The notes below the pieces were generated by a model, which did not search any database, was not told the origin of the DNA, and saw only the letters and a list, made by a program, of their open reading frames with translations. This document shows positions 42,381-51,097 of a stretch of 64,000 nucleotides of DNA, one piece after another. The stretch is from Microlunatus parietis (GTDB lineage Bacteria > Actinomycetota > Actinomycetes > Propionibacteriales > Propionibacteriaceae), in assembly GCF_013407955.1 (NCBI RefSeq), contig NZ_JACCBU010000001.1, forward strand, positions 1,922,001 to 1,986,000. The letters run 5' to 3'. How positions within the stretch are numbered: the first letter of the stretch is position 1; each line of letters starts with the position of its first letter. The position numbers and the translations under genes were made by a program.

Positions 42381-44524
42381 TGACGTTCTCCAGCCCCACG
42401 ACCGCCACTGACCCTTCGCCAGGCTCAGGGAACGGCGGGCCGGACGGCCCGCTGCTCTCGGTCCGTGACCTCATGGTGAGTTTCCCGTCCGAGGCCGGCC
42501 GGGTGGACGCCGTCCGCGGCGTGTCGTTCGACCTGCAGGCGGGCCAGACCCTCGGCATCGTCGGCGAGTCCGGCTCCGGCAAGTCGGTCACCTCGCTGGC
42601 GATCATGGGCCTGCTCGCCGACACCGCCCGCACCGGCGGCTCGGTCAAGCTCAACGGCCGCGAGCTGCTCACGCTGAACGACCGGCAGCTGTCCCGGATC
42701 CGCGGCAAAGAGATGTCGATGATCTTCCAGGACCCGCTGTCCTCGCTGACCCCGGTCTACTCGGTCGGCCAGCAGCTGGTCGAGGCGATCGCCGCCCACC
42801 ACCAGGTGTCGAAGAAGGACGCCTGGGACCGTGCGGTCGACCTGCTGCAGCTGGTCGGCATCCCGAACCCGAAGGCGCGGGTCCGGTCGTTCCCGCACGA
42901 GTTCTCCGGCGGCATGCGGCAGCGCGTGGTGATCGCGATCGCGATGGCCAACGACCCGAACCTGATCATCGCCGACGAGCCGACCACGGCCCTCGACGTC
43001 ACCATCCAGGCGCAGATCCTCGACGTCTTGGAGGTGGCCCAGGAGGAGACCGGCGCCGCGGTGATCATGATCACCCACGACCTCGGCGTGATCGCCGGCA
43101 ACGCCGACGACGTGATCGTCATGTACGCGGGCAAGCCGGTCGAGCAGGCCCCGGTGAACGAACTGTTCTACGAGACCCGGATGCCGTACTCGATCGGGCT
43201 GCTGGCAGCGATCCCCCGGGTCGACGTCGCGGAGAAGACGCCGCTGGTCCCGGTCAAGGGCAACCCGCCGCTGTTGATCAACCTGCCGCCCGGCTGCCCG
43301 TTCGCGCCGCGCTGCCCGATCGCGATCGACGAGTGCCGCCAAGCCGAGCCGGAACTCGGCGAGGTCGCGCCGCTCGGCCTGGTCGACCCGGCCGCCCCGA
43401 TCAGCGACTGGGGCCGGCACCGGGCCGCCTGCATCCGGTCCGGCGAGATCCGCGAGGGCATGATCGACGGCGAGCCGATCTACCCGGTGCCCGAGCTGCC
43501 GGAGAGCGAGCTCACCGAGACCCCGCGCGCGCACCGGAAGCCGATGCTCGAGGTGTCCAACCTGACCAAGACGTTCCCGCTGCTCAGGGGCGCGCTGCTG
43601 AAGCGCCGGATCGGCTCCGTCTACGCGGTCAACGGGATCAGCTTCGACATCCGCGAGGGCGAGACGATGGCCATCGTCGGCGAGTCCGGCTGCGGCAAGA
43701 CGACGACCCTGCTCGAGATCATGAACCTGAGCGAGCAGCCCGAAGGCGACCTCCGGGTCGGCGGGACCAGCGTGGCCGGGCTGTCCGGGGCCGCGACCCG
43801 GAAGCTGCGCCGGGACCTGCAGATCGTCTTCCAGGACCCGATGGGCGCGCTCGATCCGCGGTTCACCGTGTTCGACATCATCGCCGAGCCGATGCGGGCG
43901 CTGAACTACGGCAAGGGCGAGGTGAACGACCGGGTCGCCGAGCTGATGGAGCTGGTCGGCCTCGATCCCGCGCACAGCGACCGGTTCCCGGCTGCGTTCT
44001 CCGGCGGCCAGCGGCAGCGGATCGGCATCGCCCGGGCGCTCGCCACGAACCCGAAGGTGATCGTGCTCGACGAGCCGGTCTCCGCGCTCGACGTGTCGAT
44101 CCAGGCGGGCGTGATCAACCTGCTGGACGAATTGAAGGTCAAGCTCGGGCTGTCGTACCTCTTTGTCGCGCACGACCTGTCCGTGGTGCGCCATATCGCC
44201 GATCGCGTCGCGGTCATGTATCTCGGCCGGTTCGTCGAGTACGGCGAGATCGACGCGGTGTTCGACAATCCGCAGCACCCGTACACCCAGGCCCTGTTGT
44301 CCGCGATTCCGGTGCCGGATCCGGTCAAGGAGCGCACCCGGGAACGGATCCTGCTCACGGGCGACCTGCCCAGCCCGATCGACGACTCACCCGGCTGCCG
44401 GTTCGCCAGCCGGTGTCAGCTCCGGGTCACGTTGCCGGAGGAACAACAGCACCGGTGTTTCTCACAGACACCGGAATTGACCGGAGTGGAGGGCGTACAC
44501 ACGAATGCCTGCCATTTCCGGTGA
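42380..44524 (+). CDS. Fused double ATPase of Opp/Dpp-type ABC importer (DppD-DppF)
   Basis: 714 residues containing two complete ATPases. Domain 1: Walker A GESGSGKS, signature FSGGMRQR, Walker B LIIADEPT, and the oligopeptide C-terminal cysteine motif PPGCPFAPRCP. Domain 2 from about 385: GESGCGKT, FSGGQRQR, VIVLDEPV, and C-terminal PGCRFASRCQ. The cysteines suggest an iron-sulfur or metal site as in other Opp ATPases. The N-terminal residues PSPGSGN are encoded by a REP-like sequence at 42412-42430. Confidence 0.92.
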   Translation: MTFSSPTTATDPSPGSGNGGPDGPLLSVRDLMVSFPSEAGRVDAVRGVSFDLQAGQTLGIVGESGSGKSVTSLAIMGLLADTARTGGSVKLNGRELLTLNDRQLSRIRGKEMSMIFQDPLSSLTPVYSVGQQLVEAIAAHHQVSKKDAWDRAVDLLQLVGIPNPKARVRSFPHEFSGGMRQRVVIAIAMANDPNLIIADEPTTALDVTIQAQILDVLEVAQEETGAAVIMITHDLGVIAGNADDVIVMYAGKPVEQAPVNELFYETRMPYSIGLLAAIPRVDVAEKTPLVPVKGNPPLLINLPPGCPFAPRCPIAIDECRQAEPELGEVAPLGLVDPAAPISDWGRHRAACIRSGEIREGMIDGEPIYPVPELPESELTETPRAHRKPMLEVSNLTKTFPLLRGALLKRRIGSVYAVNGISFDIREGETMAIVGESGCGKTTTLLEIMNLSEQPEGDLRVGGTSVAGLSGAATRKLRRDLQIVFQDPMGALDPRFTVFDIIAEPMRALNYGKGEVNDRVAELMELVGLDPAHSDRFPAAFSGGQRQRIGIARALATNPKVIVLDEPVSALDVSIQAGVINLLDELKVKLGLSYLFVAHDLSVVRHIADRVAVMYLGRFVEYGEIDAVFDNPQHPYTQALLSAIPVPDPVKERTRERILLTGDLPSPIDDSPGCRFASRCQLRVTLPEEQQHRCFSQTPELTGVEGVHTNACHFR
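42412..42430. repeat. REP-like half-site CCCTTCGCCAGGCTCAGGG
   Basis: A single 19-bp copy, identical to 53885-53903, lies in the first codons of the fused ATPase gene. Confidence 0.75.
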
Positions 44525-44735
44525 GCGAACCGAGAGTGCAAGAAGGAGAAAGACGATCCGAATGAGGAACTCGGTCGAGTCTCGGAAGGGTGACGATTCC
44601 ACGCGTCGCTCCGTCCGATCCCGGCCCTGGTCCTATTCTGTTCGACGGCATGTCCGGGGGGTCGGAGATGCCGGATCAGCGACCGATCATGCGGAAACGC
44701 TCGCGCACCCTGCGCGATCAGGAAGGACCATCACC
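44525..44735 (+). promoter_or_regulatory. Gap before the binding-protein gene
   Basis: 211 bp. TATTCT near 44635 resembles a -10 element, and AGGAAGGA precedes the ATG at 44736. The binding protein therefore may be made in excess from its own promoter, as is usual for importers. Confidence 0.4.
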
Positions 44736-46427
44736 ATGGGAATCGGAAGAAAGTCCGCGGTCGCCGCTATCGCGGCGCTCGCGCTTTCACTGGCGGCTTG
44801 TGGAGGGGGAACCACTCCAAACACCGAGCCGACCGTCGGAGCGAGCGAGCTCGCCACCGAGGCGCAGTACAACCCGCAGCCGCGGGACAATGTCAAGGAC
44901 GGCGGCACGCTGACCTCGGACGTGCCCGAGATCTCGCCGCAGTTCAACACGGTCCAGGCGGACGGCACGGCGTACACGCTGTCGTTCTGGCGCTGGTACA
45001 ACCCGGTCATGATCCTCTTCACCCCTGAGGGCGAGTGGTCGGCCAACCCGGACTACCTCACCGACATCAAGACTGAGGAAGTGGACGGGAACACGGTCGT
45101 CACCTACACGATCACCCCGGAGGCCACCTTCAACGACGGCACGCCGATCGACTGGCGGGCCTTCGAGACGTTGTGGAAGACGAGCAACGGCAAGGACGAG
45201 AAGTACCTGGTCAGCTCGACCGACGGCTACTCCCAGATCAAGTCCGTCGCCAAGGGCGCCGACGATAAGCAGGCCGTCGTCACGTTCGACGGCGTCTACG
45301 CCTGGGTCGGCGGCCTCTTCAACTACGTGCTGCACCCGAAGCTGGTCGACTATGACCTCTTCAACAAGGGGTACGTGAACAACCCGCACGCCGAGCTCGG
45401 CGCGGGGCCGTACACGGTGGACAAGTTCGATCAGCAGAACGGCACGCTGAGCTTCAAGCGCAACGACAAGTGGTGGGGCGATCCGGGCAAGCTGGACAGC
45501 CGCGTCTACAAGGCGCTCGAGGACACCGCCGCGATCAACGCGTTCAAGAACGGCCAGCTGGACATCACCAGCGTCGCCACCAAGGACAAGCTCGCCCAGG
45601 TGCAGCCGATGGTCGACCAGGGCACGATCGAGATCCGCAAGAGTGCCTCGGCGCGGAACGGCCTGATGGTCGTCAACTCCAAGCACCCGGGCCTGGAGGA
45701 CGCCAAGGTCCGCCAGGCGATCTTCATGGGCATCGACCGCAAGGTGATCGCCGACATCGCGTTCCAGGGCCTGAACTACACCGAGGAGCCGCCCGGCTCG
45801 TTCAACCTGTACGGGTTCCAGGAGGGTTACCAGGACAACCTGACCGCCGCCGGCTACAAGTACGACAAGGAAGCCGCCGGCAAGCTGCTCGACGAGGCCG
45901 GCTGGGCGCCGGGCGCCGACGGCATCCGGGAGAAGGGCGGCAAGAAGCTGTCGATCACCCTCCCGGTGATCGGCGACGACCCGAACATCCAGGCCCGCGC
46001 CAAGGCGATCAACTCGATGCTCAAGGAGATCGGCGTCGACGCGAAGATCGAGCAGAAGGGCTCCAACGAGTTCAGCAAGGTCTTCACCGAGAAGCAGTTC
46101 GGCCTGTTCCCGATGGGCTTCTCGTCCTCCGACCCGTTCGGCTTCGCGTACTTCTGCCAGGTCTACTGCGAGCCGAGCTCGCTGAACGCTTCCGGCACCG
46201 GCAGCGAGGAGATCAACAAGAAGATCGCCGAGGTGGCCAAGATCGGTGACCCGAAGGCGCAGATCGAGGCCGGCAACAAGCTGGAGACCGAGATCATGGC
46301 TGAGACCTGGGGCATCATGCCGCTGACCAACGGGCCGACCATTCTGGCGGCCAAGAAGGGCCTGGCCAACATGGGCGCCGGGATCTTCTTCGTCGGCAAG
46401 CCGCAGGACATCGGCTGGCAGAAGTGA
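44736..46427 (+). CDS. Lipoprotein solute-binding protein of the Opp/Dpp-type importer (family 5)
   Basis: 563 residues. Lipoprotein signal with lipobox LAAC at about residues 21-24. SBP_bac_5 motifs: FNTVQADGTAYTLSFWRWYN, TYTITPEATFNDGTPIDWRA, VNSKHPGLEDAKVRQAIFMG and a C-terminal 'GLFPMGFSSSDPFG'. It captures peptides or oligosaccharides outside the membrane for the permeases encoded upstream. The gene has no TGATCA, in contrast to most neighbours; only its stop codon lies in one. Confidence 0.92.
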   Translation: MGIGRKSAVAAIAALALSLAACGGGTTPNTEPTVGASELATEAQYNPQPRDNVKDGGTLTSDVPEISPQFNTVQADGTAYTLSFWRWYNPVMILFTPEGEWSANPDYLTDIKTEEVDGNTVVTYTITPEATFNDGTPIDWRAFETLWKTSNGKDEKYLVSSTDGYSQIKSVAKGADDKQAVVTFDGVYAWVGGLFNYVLHPKLVDYDLFNKGYVNNPHAELGAGPYTVDKFDQQNGTLSFKRNDKWWGDPGKLDSRVYKALEDTAAINAFKNGQLDITSVATKDKLAQVQPMVDQGTIEIRKSASARNGLMVVNSKHPGLEDAKVRQAIFMGIDRKVIADIAFQGLNYTEEPPGSFNLYGFQEGYQDNLTAAGYKYDKEAAGKLLDEAGWAPGADGIREKGGKKLSITLPVIGDDPNIQARAKAINSMLKEIGVDAKIEQKGSNEFSKVFTEKQFGLFPMGFSSSDPFGFAYFCQVYCEPSSLNASGTGSEEINKKIAEVAKIGDPKAQIEAGNKLETEIMAETWGIMPLTNGPTILAAKKGLANMGAGIFFVGKPQDIGWQK

Positions 46428-46476
46428 TCATGGTCCTCGGCCTGCACTGAGCCGAGGGCAGCTGGACCGAGACCGG

Positions 46477-46508
46477 AGGGCCGGTGGCGTCGATCGCCGC
46501 CGGCCCTT
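46477..46508 (+). terminator. GC-rich terminator hairpin after the importer operon
   Basis: AGGGCCGGTGGCG (46477-46489), loop TCGAT, CGCCGCCGGCCCTT (46495-46508), one G-T pair. No long T tract, as common in actinobacteria. Confidence 0.6.
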
Positions 46509-46658
46509 CGGCATGCCCGGCGGCCGACGGGCCGAAGTGATCATGAGGTCGCCGGCTCCCGCGGGTTTGCGCTACCGGCTCCGCGGTGGTTCCGGACGTA
46601 ATACTGTCGTTCTGCCGGAAGATCGGCAGAGTGAGCAGGAGTGGGGACGGGAGGACCG

Positions 46659-47156
46659 ATGCCCAGCGAGGAGTACGCCGAGCTGACCGCCCGGATCGAG
46701 CGGCTGGAACGACGGCTGGAGCCCGACGCGGCCCCGGCCGAACTCGTGCCGGGCGACCCGGACCGCTTCTGGGTGCTCGAGGAGCTGCGCCGGCGCGCCG
46801 GTGACTCCGCGCTGACGTACGCCGGGCTGGTCAAGCTGTCGTACGGTCCGGTCGCCTGGCAGATGGGGCATGATCCGGCGGAGGTGCTGGAGCGGGACTG
46901 GGTCGACCTGGCGCCGCGGATCGCGGCTCTGGGACACCCGGTCCGGTTGCGGATCCTGCAGCTGGTGCTGCGCCGGTCCGCGACGACCGCCGCCGAGCTG
47001 GCCCGGACCGAGGGGCTGGGCACCACCGGGCAGGTCTACCATCACCTACGTCAACTGATCGCGGCCGGCTGGCTGCGCAGTGGCGCCCGCGGAGTTCACG
47101 AGGTCCCGGTCGAACGCGTCGTGCCTCTCTTGATCATCCTGGCCGCAGCAAGTTGA
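46659..47156 (+). CDS. ArsR-like winged-helix regulator
   Basis: 165 residues from ATG 46659 with GGGAGGA upstream. An N-terminal coiled segment (LTARIERLERRLEPD) precedes a winged helix: ALGHPVRLRILQLVLRRSAT, TTGQVYHHLRQLIAAGWLR. The 'LGHPVRLRIL' start of the helix is the ArsR-type signature. It ends within 65 bp of the GH3 gene and probably controls it or the importer. Confidence 0.8.
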   Translation: MPSEEYAELTARIERLERRLEPDAAPAELVPGDPDRFWVLEELRRRAGDSALTYAGLVKLSYGPVAWQMGHDPAEVLERDWVDLAPRIAALGHPVRLRILQLVLRRSATTAAELARTEGLGTTGQVYHHLRQLIAAGWLRSGARGVHEVPVERVVPLLIILAAAS

Positions 47157-47215
47157 ATGACCCCCGACCTGGCACGAGTGCCGTGTCGCACGACGCTAGC
47201 GAAGGGTGGGGCGCC

Positions 47216-49459
47216 ATGGCGGGACCCGAACTGGTCCGCGAACTGACGTTGCGGGAGAAGGCGTCGCTGACCAGCGGCGAGACCGCGTGGACGACCAAGA
47301 GCGTGCGCGAGATCGGGTCCGTGGTGGTCTCCGACGGCCCGCACGGGCTGCGACGGCCGGCCGAGGGCGCCGACGAGTTCGGGCTCAGCGGAAGTCTGCC
47401 GGCCACCTGCTTCCCGCCGGCGGTCGCGCTCGGTTCCAGTTGGGACGTCGACCTGGTCCGCCGAGTCGGCCGGGCGCTGGGAGTCGAGGCCCGGGCGGCC
47501 GGGGTCGGGGTGGTGTTGGGCCCCGGGATCAATCTCAAGCGGTCACCGCTCTGCGGCCGCAACTTCGAGTACTTCTCCGAGGATCCGTTGATCACCGGCG
47601 TGCTGGGATCGGCCATGGTGGCGGGCATCCAGAGCCAGGGCGTGGGCGCGTCGCTGAAGCACTTCGCCGCCAACAATGCCGAGCATGATCGTTTCCGGAG
47701 CAGCTCCGAGATCGACCCGCGCACCCTGCGCGAGCTCTATCTGCGCGCCTTCCACCGGATTGTCACCGAGCAGCAGCCGTGGACGGTGATGGCGGCCTAC
47801 AACAAGATCAACGGCGTCTACGCCACCGAACACCCGTGGCTGCTGACCGCTCTGCTGCGCGGCGAATGGGGCTTCACCGGACTGGTCGTCTCCGATTGGG
47901 GCGCCGTGGACGACCCGGTGTCGGCGATCGGTGCCGGCCTGGATCTGATCATGCCCTCGACCGGCGGCCGGTCCGACGCTGTGATCATCGACGCCGTCGA
48001 GCGGGGCGCCCTGGCCGAGGCGGCGGTGGACCGGGCCGCCGGCCGGGTCGCGGAACTGGCCGAGCGGGTCAAGGCCGGCGCGGCGGGCCAGGCCCCGCAC
48101 TTCGACCGGAACCGTCATCACACGCTGGCCCGGGAGGCGGCCGGCAAGAGCATCGTGCTGCTGCGCAACGTCGACGACATCCTGCCGCTGGACCCCGCCG
48201 GCAGCGAGTCGATCGCGGTGATCGGCGAGCTGGCCCGCGAGCCTCGCTATCAGGGCGCCGGCAGTTCCATGATCAACCCGACCCGGCTGGACCGGGCGCT
48301 CGGCGAGATCGTCGGGTACGCCGGCCAGGACCGGGTCAGTTTCGCCCCGGGCTACCGGATCGGACCGGGCACCGACGGTGACCTGGTGTCGCTGCGCGAC
48401 GAGGCCACCGCCCTGGCCGAACAGTCCGACGTGGTGATCATCTTCCTGGGGCTGCCGGCTGAGGAGGAGTCGGAGGGCTTCGACCGGCAGCATCTCGAGC
48501 TCCCGGCGGACCAGACCACGCTGCTGGACGCCGTGCTGGCGGTGAACTCGCGGGTGATCGTCGTCCTGTCCAACGGCGGCGTGGTCCGGGTGTCCGGCTG
48601 GCAGCATCTGGTGCCGGGGCTGATCGAGGGCTGGCTGCTCGGCCAGGCCGGCGGAGCGGCGCTGGCCGACGTGCTGTTCGGCGCGGTGAACCCGTCCGGG
48701 CGGCTGGCCGAGACGATCCCGTTCAAGCTGTCCGACACCCCGGCCTATCTCGACTTCCCGGGCCAGTTCGGCAAGATCAACTACAGCGAGGGGATCTTCG
48801 TCGGCTACCGCTACTTCGACGCCCGGGACCTTCCGGTGTCGTTCCCGTTCGGCCACGGGCTCTCGTACACGACGTTCGAGTATTCCGGCGCCAGTGCCCA
48901 GCAGAACGGCGACGGGCTCCGGCTCCGGGTCCGGATCACCAACACCGGTCAGCGCAGCGGCCGGGAGGTCGTCCAGGTCTATGCCGGGCTGCCGGGATCG
49001 CGGGTCAGCCGTCCGCCGCGTCAGCTGATCGGCTTCACGATCGTCGAGCTGGCCGCCGGCGAGTCCCGCCAGGTCGAGTTGATCATCCCGCGTTCGGAAC
49101 TGGCCTATTACCACCCGATCCAGAGCCGCTGGCTGGTCGAGGGCGGCCGGTACCGGATCGAGGTCGGCAGCTCCAGTCGCGACATCCGCGGGATGATCAT
49201 GGTCGAGGTGTCCGGCGAAGAGGAGGTCAACCGGCTCACTCCCTCGTCCTCACTGGCCGAGGTGATGGCCGTGCCCGCCGCCCGGGCCGCGTTGCAGAAG
49301 CTGCTGGCCCACCATCCGCTGGCCGCCATGATCGAGGATCCGGCCACCCTGGCCATGATCGGCTCGATGCCGATCCGGCGACTCGCCTCGTTCCCGGGCG
49401 CCGAGATCTCCGACGGTCAGCTGACCGATTTGCTCAGCCGGCTGCCCGGTCGTAGCTGA
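47216..49459 (+). CDS. Glycoside hydrolase family 3 beta-glucosidase-like enzyme
   Basis: 747 residues from ATG 47216; GTG 47182 and TTG 47153 are alternatives. GH3 N-domain: VVVSDGPHGLR, KHFAANNAEHDR, and nucleophile motif LVVSDWGAVDD. The alpha-beta sandwich follows (SIVLLRNVDDILPLDP; PAEEESEGFDR), then a fibronectin III-like C-domain (VRITNTGQRSGREVVQVYAG) and an extra ~90-residue tail (LMA/VPAARAALQKLLAHHPLA). No signal peptide, so it is intracellular and likely cleaves oligosaccharides imported by the upstream ABC system. Confidence 0.9.
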   Translation: MAGPELVRELTLREKASLTSGETAWTTKSVREIGSVVVSDGPHGLRRPAEGADEFGLSGSLPATCFPPAVALGSSWDVDLVRRVGRALGVEARAAGVGVVLGPGINLKRSPLCGRNFEYFSEDPLITGVLGSAMVAGIQSQGVGASLKHFAANNAEHDRFRSSSEIDPRTLRELYLRAFHRIVTEQQPWTVMAAYNKINGVYATEHPWLLTALLRGEWGFTGLVVSDWGAVDDPVSAIGAGLDLIMPSTGGRSDAVIIDAVERGALAEAAVDRAAGRVAELAERVKAGAAGQAPHFDRNRHHTLAREAAGKSIVLLRNVDDILPLDPAGSESIAVIGELAREPRYQGAGSSMINPTRLDRALGEIVGYAGQDRVSFAPGYRIGPGTDGDLVSLRDEATALAEQSDVVIIFLGLPAEEESEGFDRQHLELPADQTTLLDAVLAVNSRVIVVLSNGGVVRVSGWQHLVPGLIEGWLLGQAGGAALADVLFGAVNPSGRLAETIPFKLSDTPAYLDFPGQFGKINYSEGIFVGYRYFDARDLPVSFPFGHGLSYTTFEYSGASAQQNGDGLRLRVRITNTGQRSGREVVQVYAGLPGSRVSRPPRQLIGFTIVELAAGESRQVELIIPRSELAYYHPIQSRWLVEGGRYRIEVGSSSRDIRGMIMVEVSGEEEVNRLTPSSSLAEVMAVPAARAALQKLLAHHPLAAMIEDPATLAMIGSMPIRRLASFPGAEISDGQLTDLLSRLPGRS

Positions 49460-49511
49460 TCAATTCGTTGGAGGAACTCGGTCCGGGGCGGGCCATGATC
49501 AAATTGTTATC

Positions 49512-49525
49512 CTCTGATATCAGAG
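49512..49525. promoter_or_regulatory. Perfect 14-bp palindrome CTCTGATATCAGAG
   Basis: It lies inside an arm pair GGGGCGGG/CCCCGCCC (about 49486-49541) between the GH3 gene and the MmyB-domain gene. Candidate operator of the gene starting at 49582, or the loop part of a terminator. Confidence 0.5.
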
Positions 49526-49581
49526 TTTTGCCCCGCCCACAAGTCTGCCGAACCGCCCGCTAGGCCCCTAGAATCAGCCGC

Positions 49582-50106
49582 GTGGCGGACCATCGCGACG
49601 CGCTGCGCCCGACCGTCCGGGCGGTGCTGACCCGACTGGAGCCGACACCCGCACTGGTGATCAACCAGATCGGCGACGTGATCGCCTGGAACAACGGGGG
49701 CCGGCTGCTGTTCGGTCCGTCCGGCCTGCTCGACGGTTCGCCGCCCAACACCAACCGCTACATCTTCGCCGATCCGCGGGCGCGCGAGACCTTCCCGGAC
49801 TGGGAGCTCGCCGCCGAGATCGCTCTGCGCCAGCTGCGCCGGTCCACCTGCCCGCACACCGAGGAGTTCGTGGCGTCGCTGTCGGCGGAGGCGCCCGAGT
49901 TCGGCGAACGGTTCGCGGCGTTCACCGCCGACGGTCAGCCGTTCGGCGAGATCCCGTTCCAGCACCCGGCTGCGGGGACCTTGCGGCTGGCGTACGAACT
50001 GCTGGACCTGTCCATCGTCGAGCAGCAGTTCCTGGTGGTCTGCCTGCCCGCCGACGACCACACCCGGCGGGCCTTCGACCGGCTGTCCGCCGGCACCGGC
50101 TGCTGA
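49582..50106 (+). CDS. Stand-alone MmyB-type ligand-binding domain
   Basis: 174 residues. PTPALVINQIGDVIAWNN, NTNRYIFADPRARETFPDWE and LAAEIALRQLRR match the MmyB-like domain that normally follows an XRE helix-turn-helix in regulators of about 270-290 residues. Here the DNA-binding half is missing and only about 20 residues precede the domain. TAGAAT lies seven bases before the GTG, so this is a deliberate start rather than a broken gene. It may sequester a ligand or partner; not known. Confidence 0.75.
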   Translation: MADHRDALRPTVRAVLTRLEPTPALVINQIGDVIAWNNGGRLLFGPSGLLDGSPPNTNRYIFADPRARETFPDWELAAEIALRQLRRSTCPHTEEFVASLSAEAPEFGERFAAFTADGQPFGEIPFQHPAAGTLRLAYELLDLSIVEQQFLVVCLPADDHTRRAFDRLSAGTGC

Positions 50107-50121
50107 GCGGGAACCCGACCC

Positions 50122-51027
50122 TCAGACACTGCCGGCGCTGCAGAACGTGCCCGGCGTGTGCTTCTCGTGCACGATCCGCAGCTCGGCCTCCGGATCGCCG
50201 GCCGGCACCGGCCTGAGCTGGTCGTCGATCCGCCACCGGTACGGCTCCGCGGCGTCCGCACGCTCGGCGTACGCCCGGAGGCCGAGCGGGACCAGCCGCA
50301 GCCGGGCGTCCACCCAGTCCGCGTCCCACGGCCCCTCGCCGAGGATCTGCTCGGCCGGCCGGAACTCGTAGTAGAGCGTCCGGCGCAGCGCCTCGCCCCG
50401 GGTCGCCGGCGAGCCGTGCACGATCATCGTGTCGTGCACCAGCACGTCGCCCGGGTGCATGTCCACCTCGATCGCGCCCGGCACGTCCCAGCCGGACCTG
50501 TCGGCCAGGGTGCAGATGTCGGCCTCCGCTCGCTGGGAGCCGGGCACCACGCGCAGCGCGCCGTGCCCGGCCAGCGAGTCGTCGAGGTAGATGTCGATGT
50601 TGAAGATCCGGTGGTTCCGCGGGTGGACGGCGTCCTGGTGCCACTCGATCGGCGCGCCGTCGCCCTCCGCCTTGAACACCAGCGACTCGTAGGTGGGCAC
50701 GAAGTTGGGGCCGGCCAGGCTTTCGGCGATGCCGAGCACGTGCGGGGAGCCGAGCAGCTGCAGCGAGACCGCGGAGCCCTTGCCGTGCACGTAGTCGACC
50801 CGGAACATCACCTCGTGGCCGTCCCGGTCGGCGAACTTGAAGTCGCCCTCCTGGCCGGCCGGGCCGCGGCCGAGCCGGCCCTGCTCCAGCCACTGGTCGG
50901 TGGCCCGGCGCAGATCGGCCACCAGGCCGGCCGGGATCCGGTTGCGCAGGATCAGGTAGCCGTTGCGGTCGAAGAACTCGACCTGGTCGTCGTCGAGCAG
51001 GTACGAAGACGTTGCTGTCGCAGTCAT
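50122..51027 (-). CDS. Phytanoyl-CoA dioxygenase (PhyH) family protein
   Basis: 301 residues. Fe(II)/2-oxoglutarate ligands: IEWHQDAVH (HxD) and HDTMIVHGS (distal His), then RRTLYYEFR for 2-oxoglutarate. PhyH enzymes hydroxylate small molecules, often in natural-product or sugar pathways. Leaderless start (TAGCCT six bases upstream), divergent from the AraC gene with only 70 bp between, so AraC probably regulates it. Confidence 0.87.
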   Translation of the reverse strand: MTATATSSYLLDDDQVEFFDRNGYLILRNRIPAGLVADLRRATDQWLEQGRLGRGPAGQEGDFKFADRDGHEVMFRVDYVHGKGSAVSLQLLGSPHVLGIAESLAGPNFVPTYESLVFKAEGDGAPIEWHQDAVHPRNHRIFNIDIYLDDSLAGHGALRVVPGSQRAEADICTLADRSGWDVPGAIEVDMHPGDVLVHDTMIVHGSPATRGEALRRTLYYEFRPAEQILGEGPWDADWVDARLRLVPLGLRAYAERADAAEPYRWRIDDQLRPVPAGDPEAELRIVHEKHTPGTFCSAGSV

Positions 51028-51033
51028 ACCGCC

Positions 51034-51039
51034 AGGCTA
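51034..51039 (-). promoter_or_regulatory. -10 hexamer TAGCCT of the PhyH gene
   Basis: Minus-strand TAGCCT, six bases, ATG at 51027. It overlaps GGCTAGGATCCGAGCC, an imperfect palindrome that may be the AraC-type site. Confidence 0.5.
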
Positions 51040-51097
51040 GGATCCGAGCCGATGCCAGGTCGTCCTGGTCAGCCGCGGAAAAATCCTGGATCCTCGG

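Noticed and set aside
44525..44735. Small coding frame at 44590-44913
   Set aside because: It overlaps the binding-protein gene in another frame and lacks family resemblance; the gap is better read as a promoter region.
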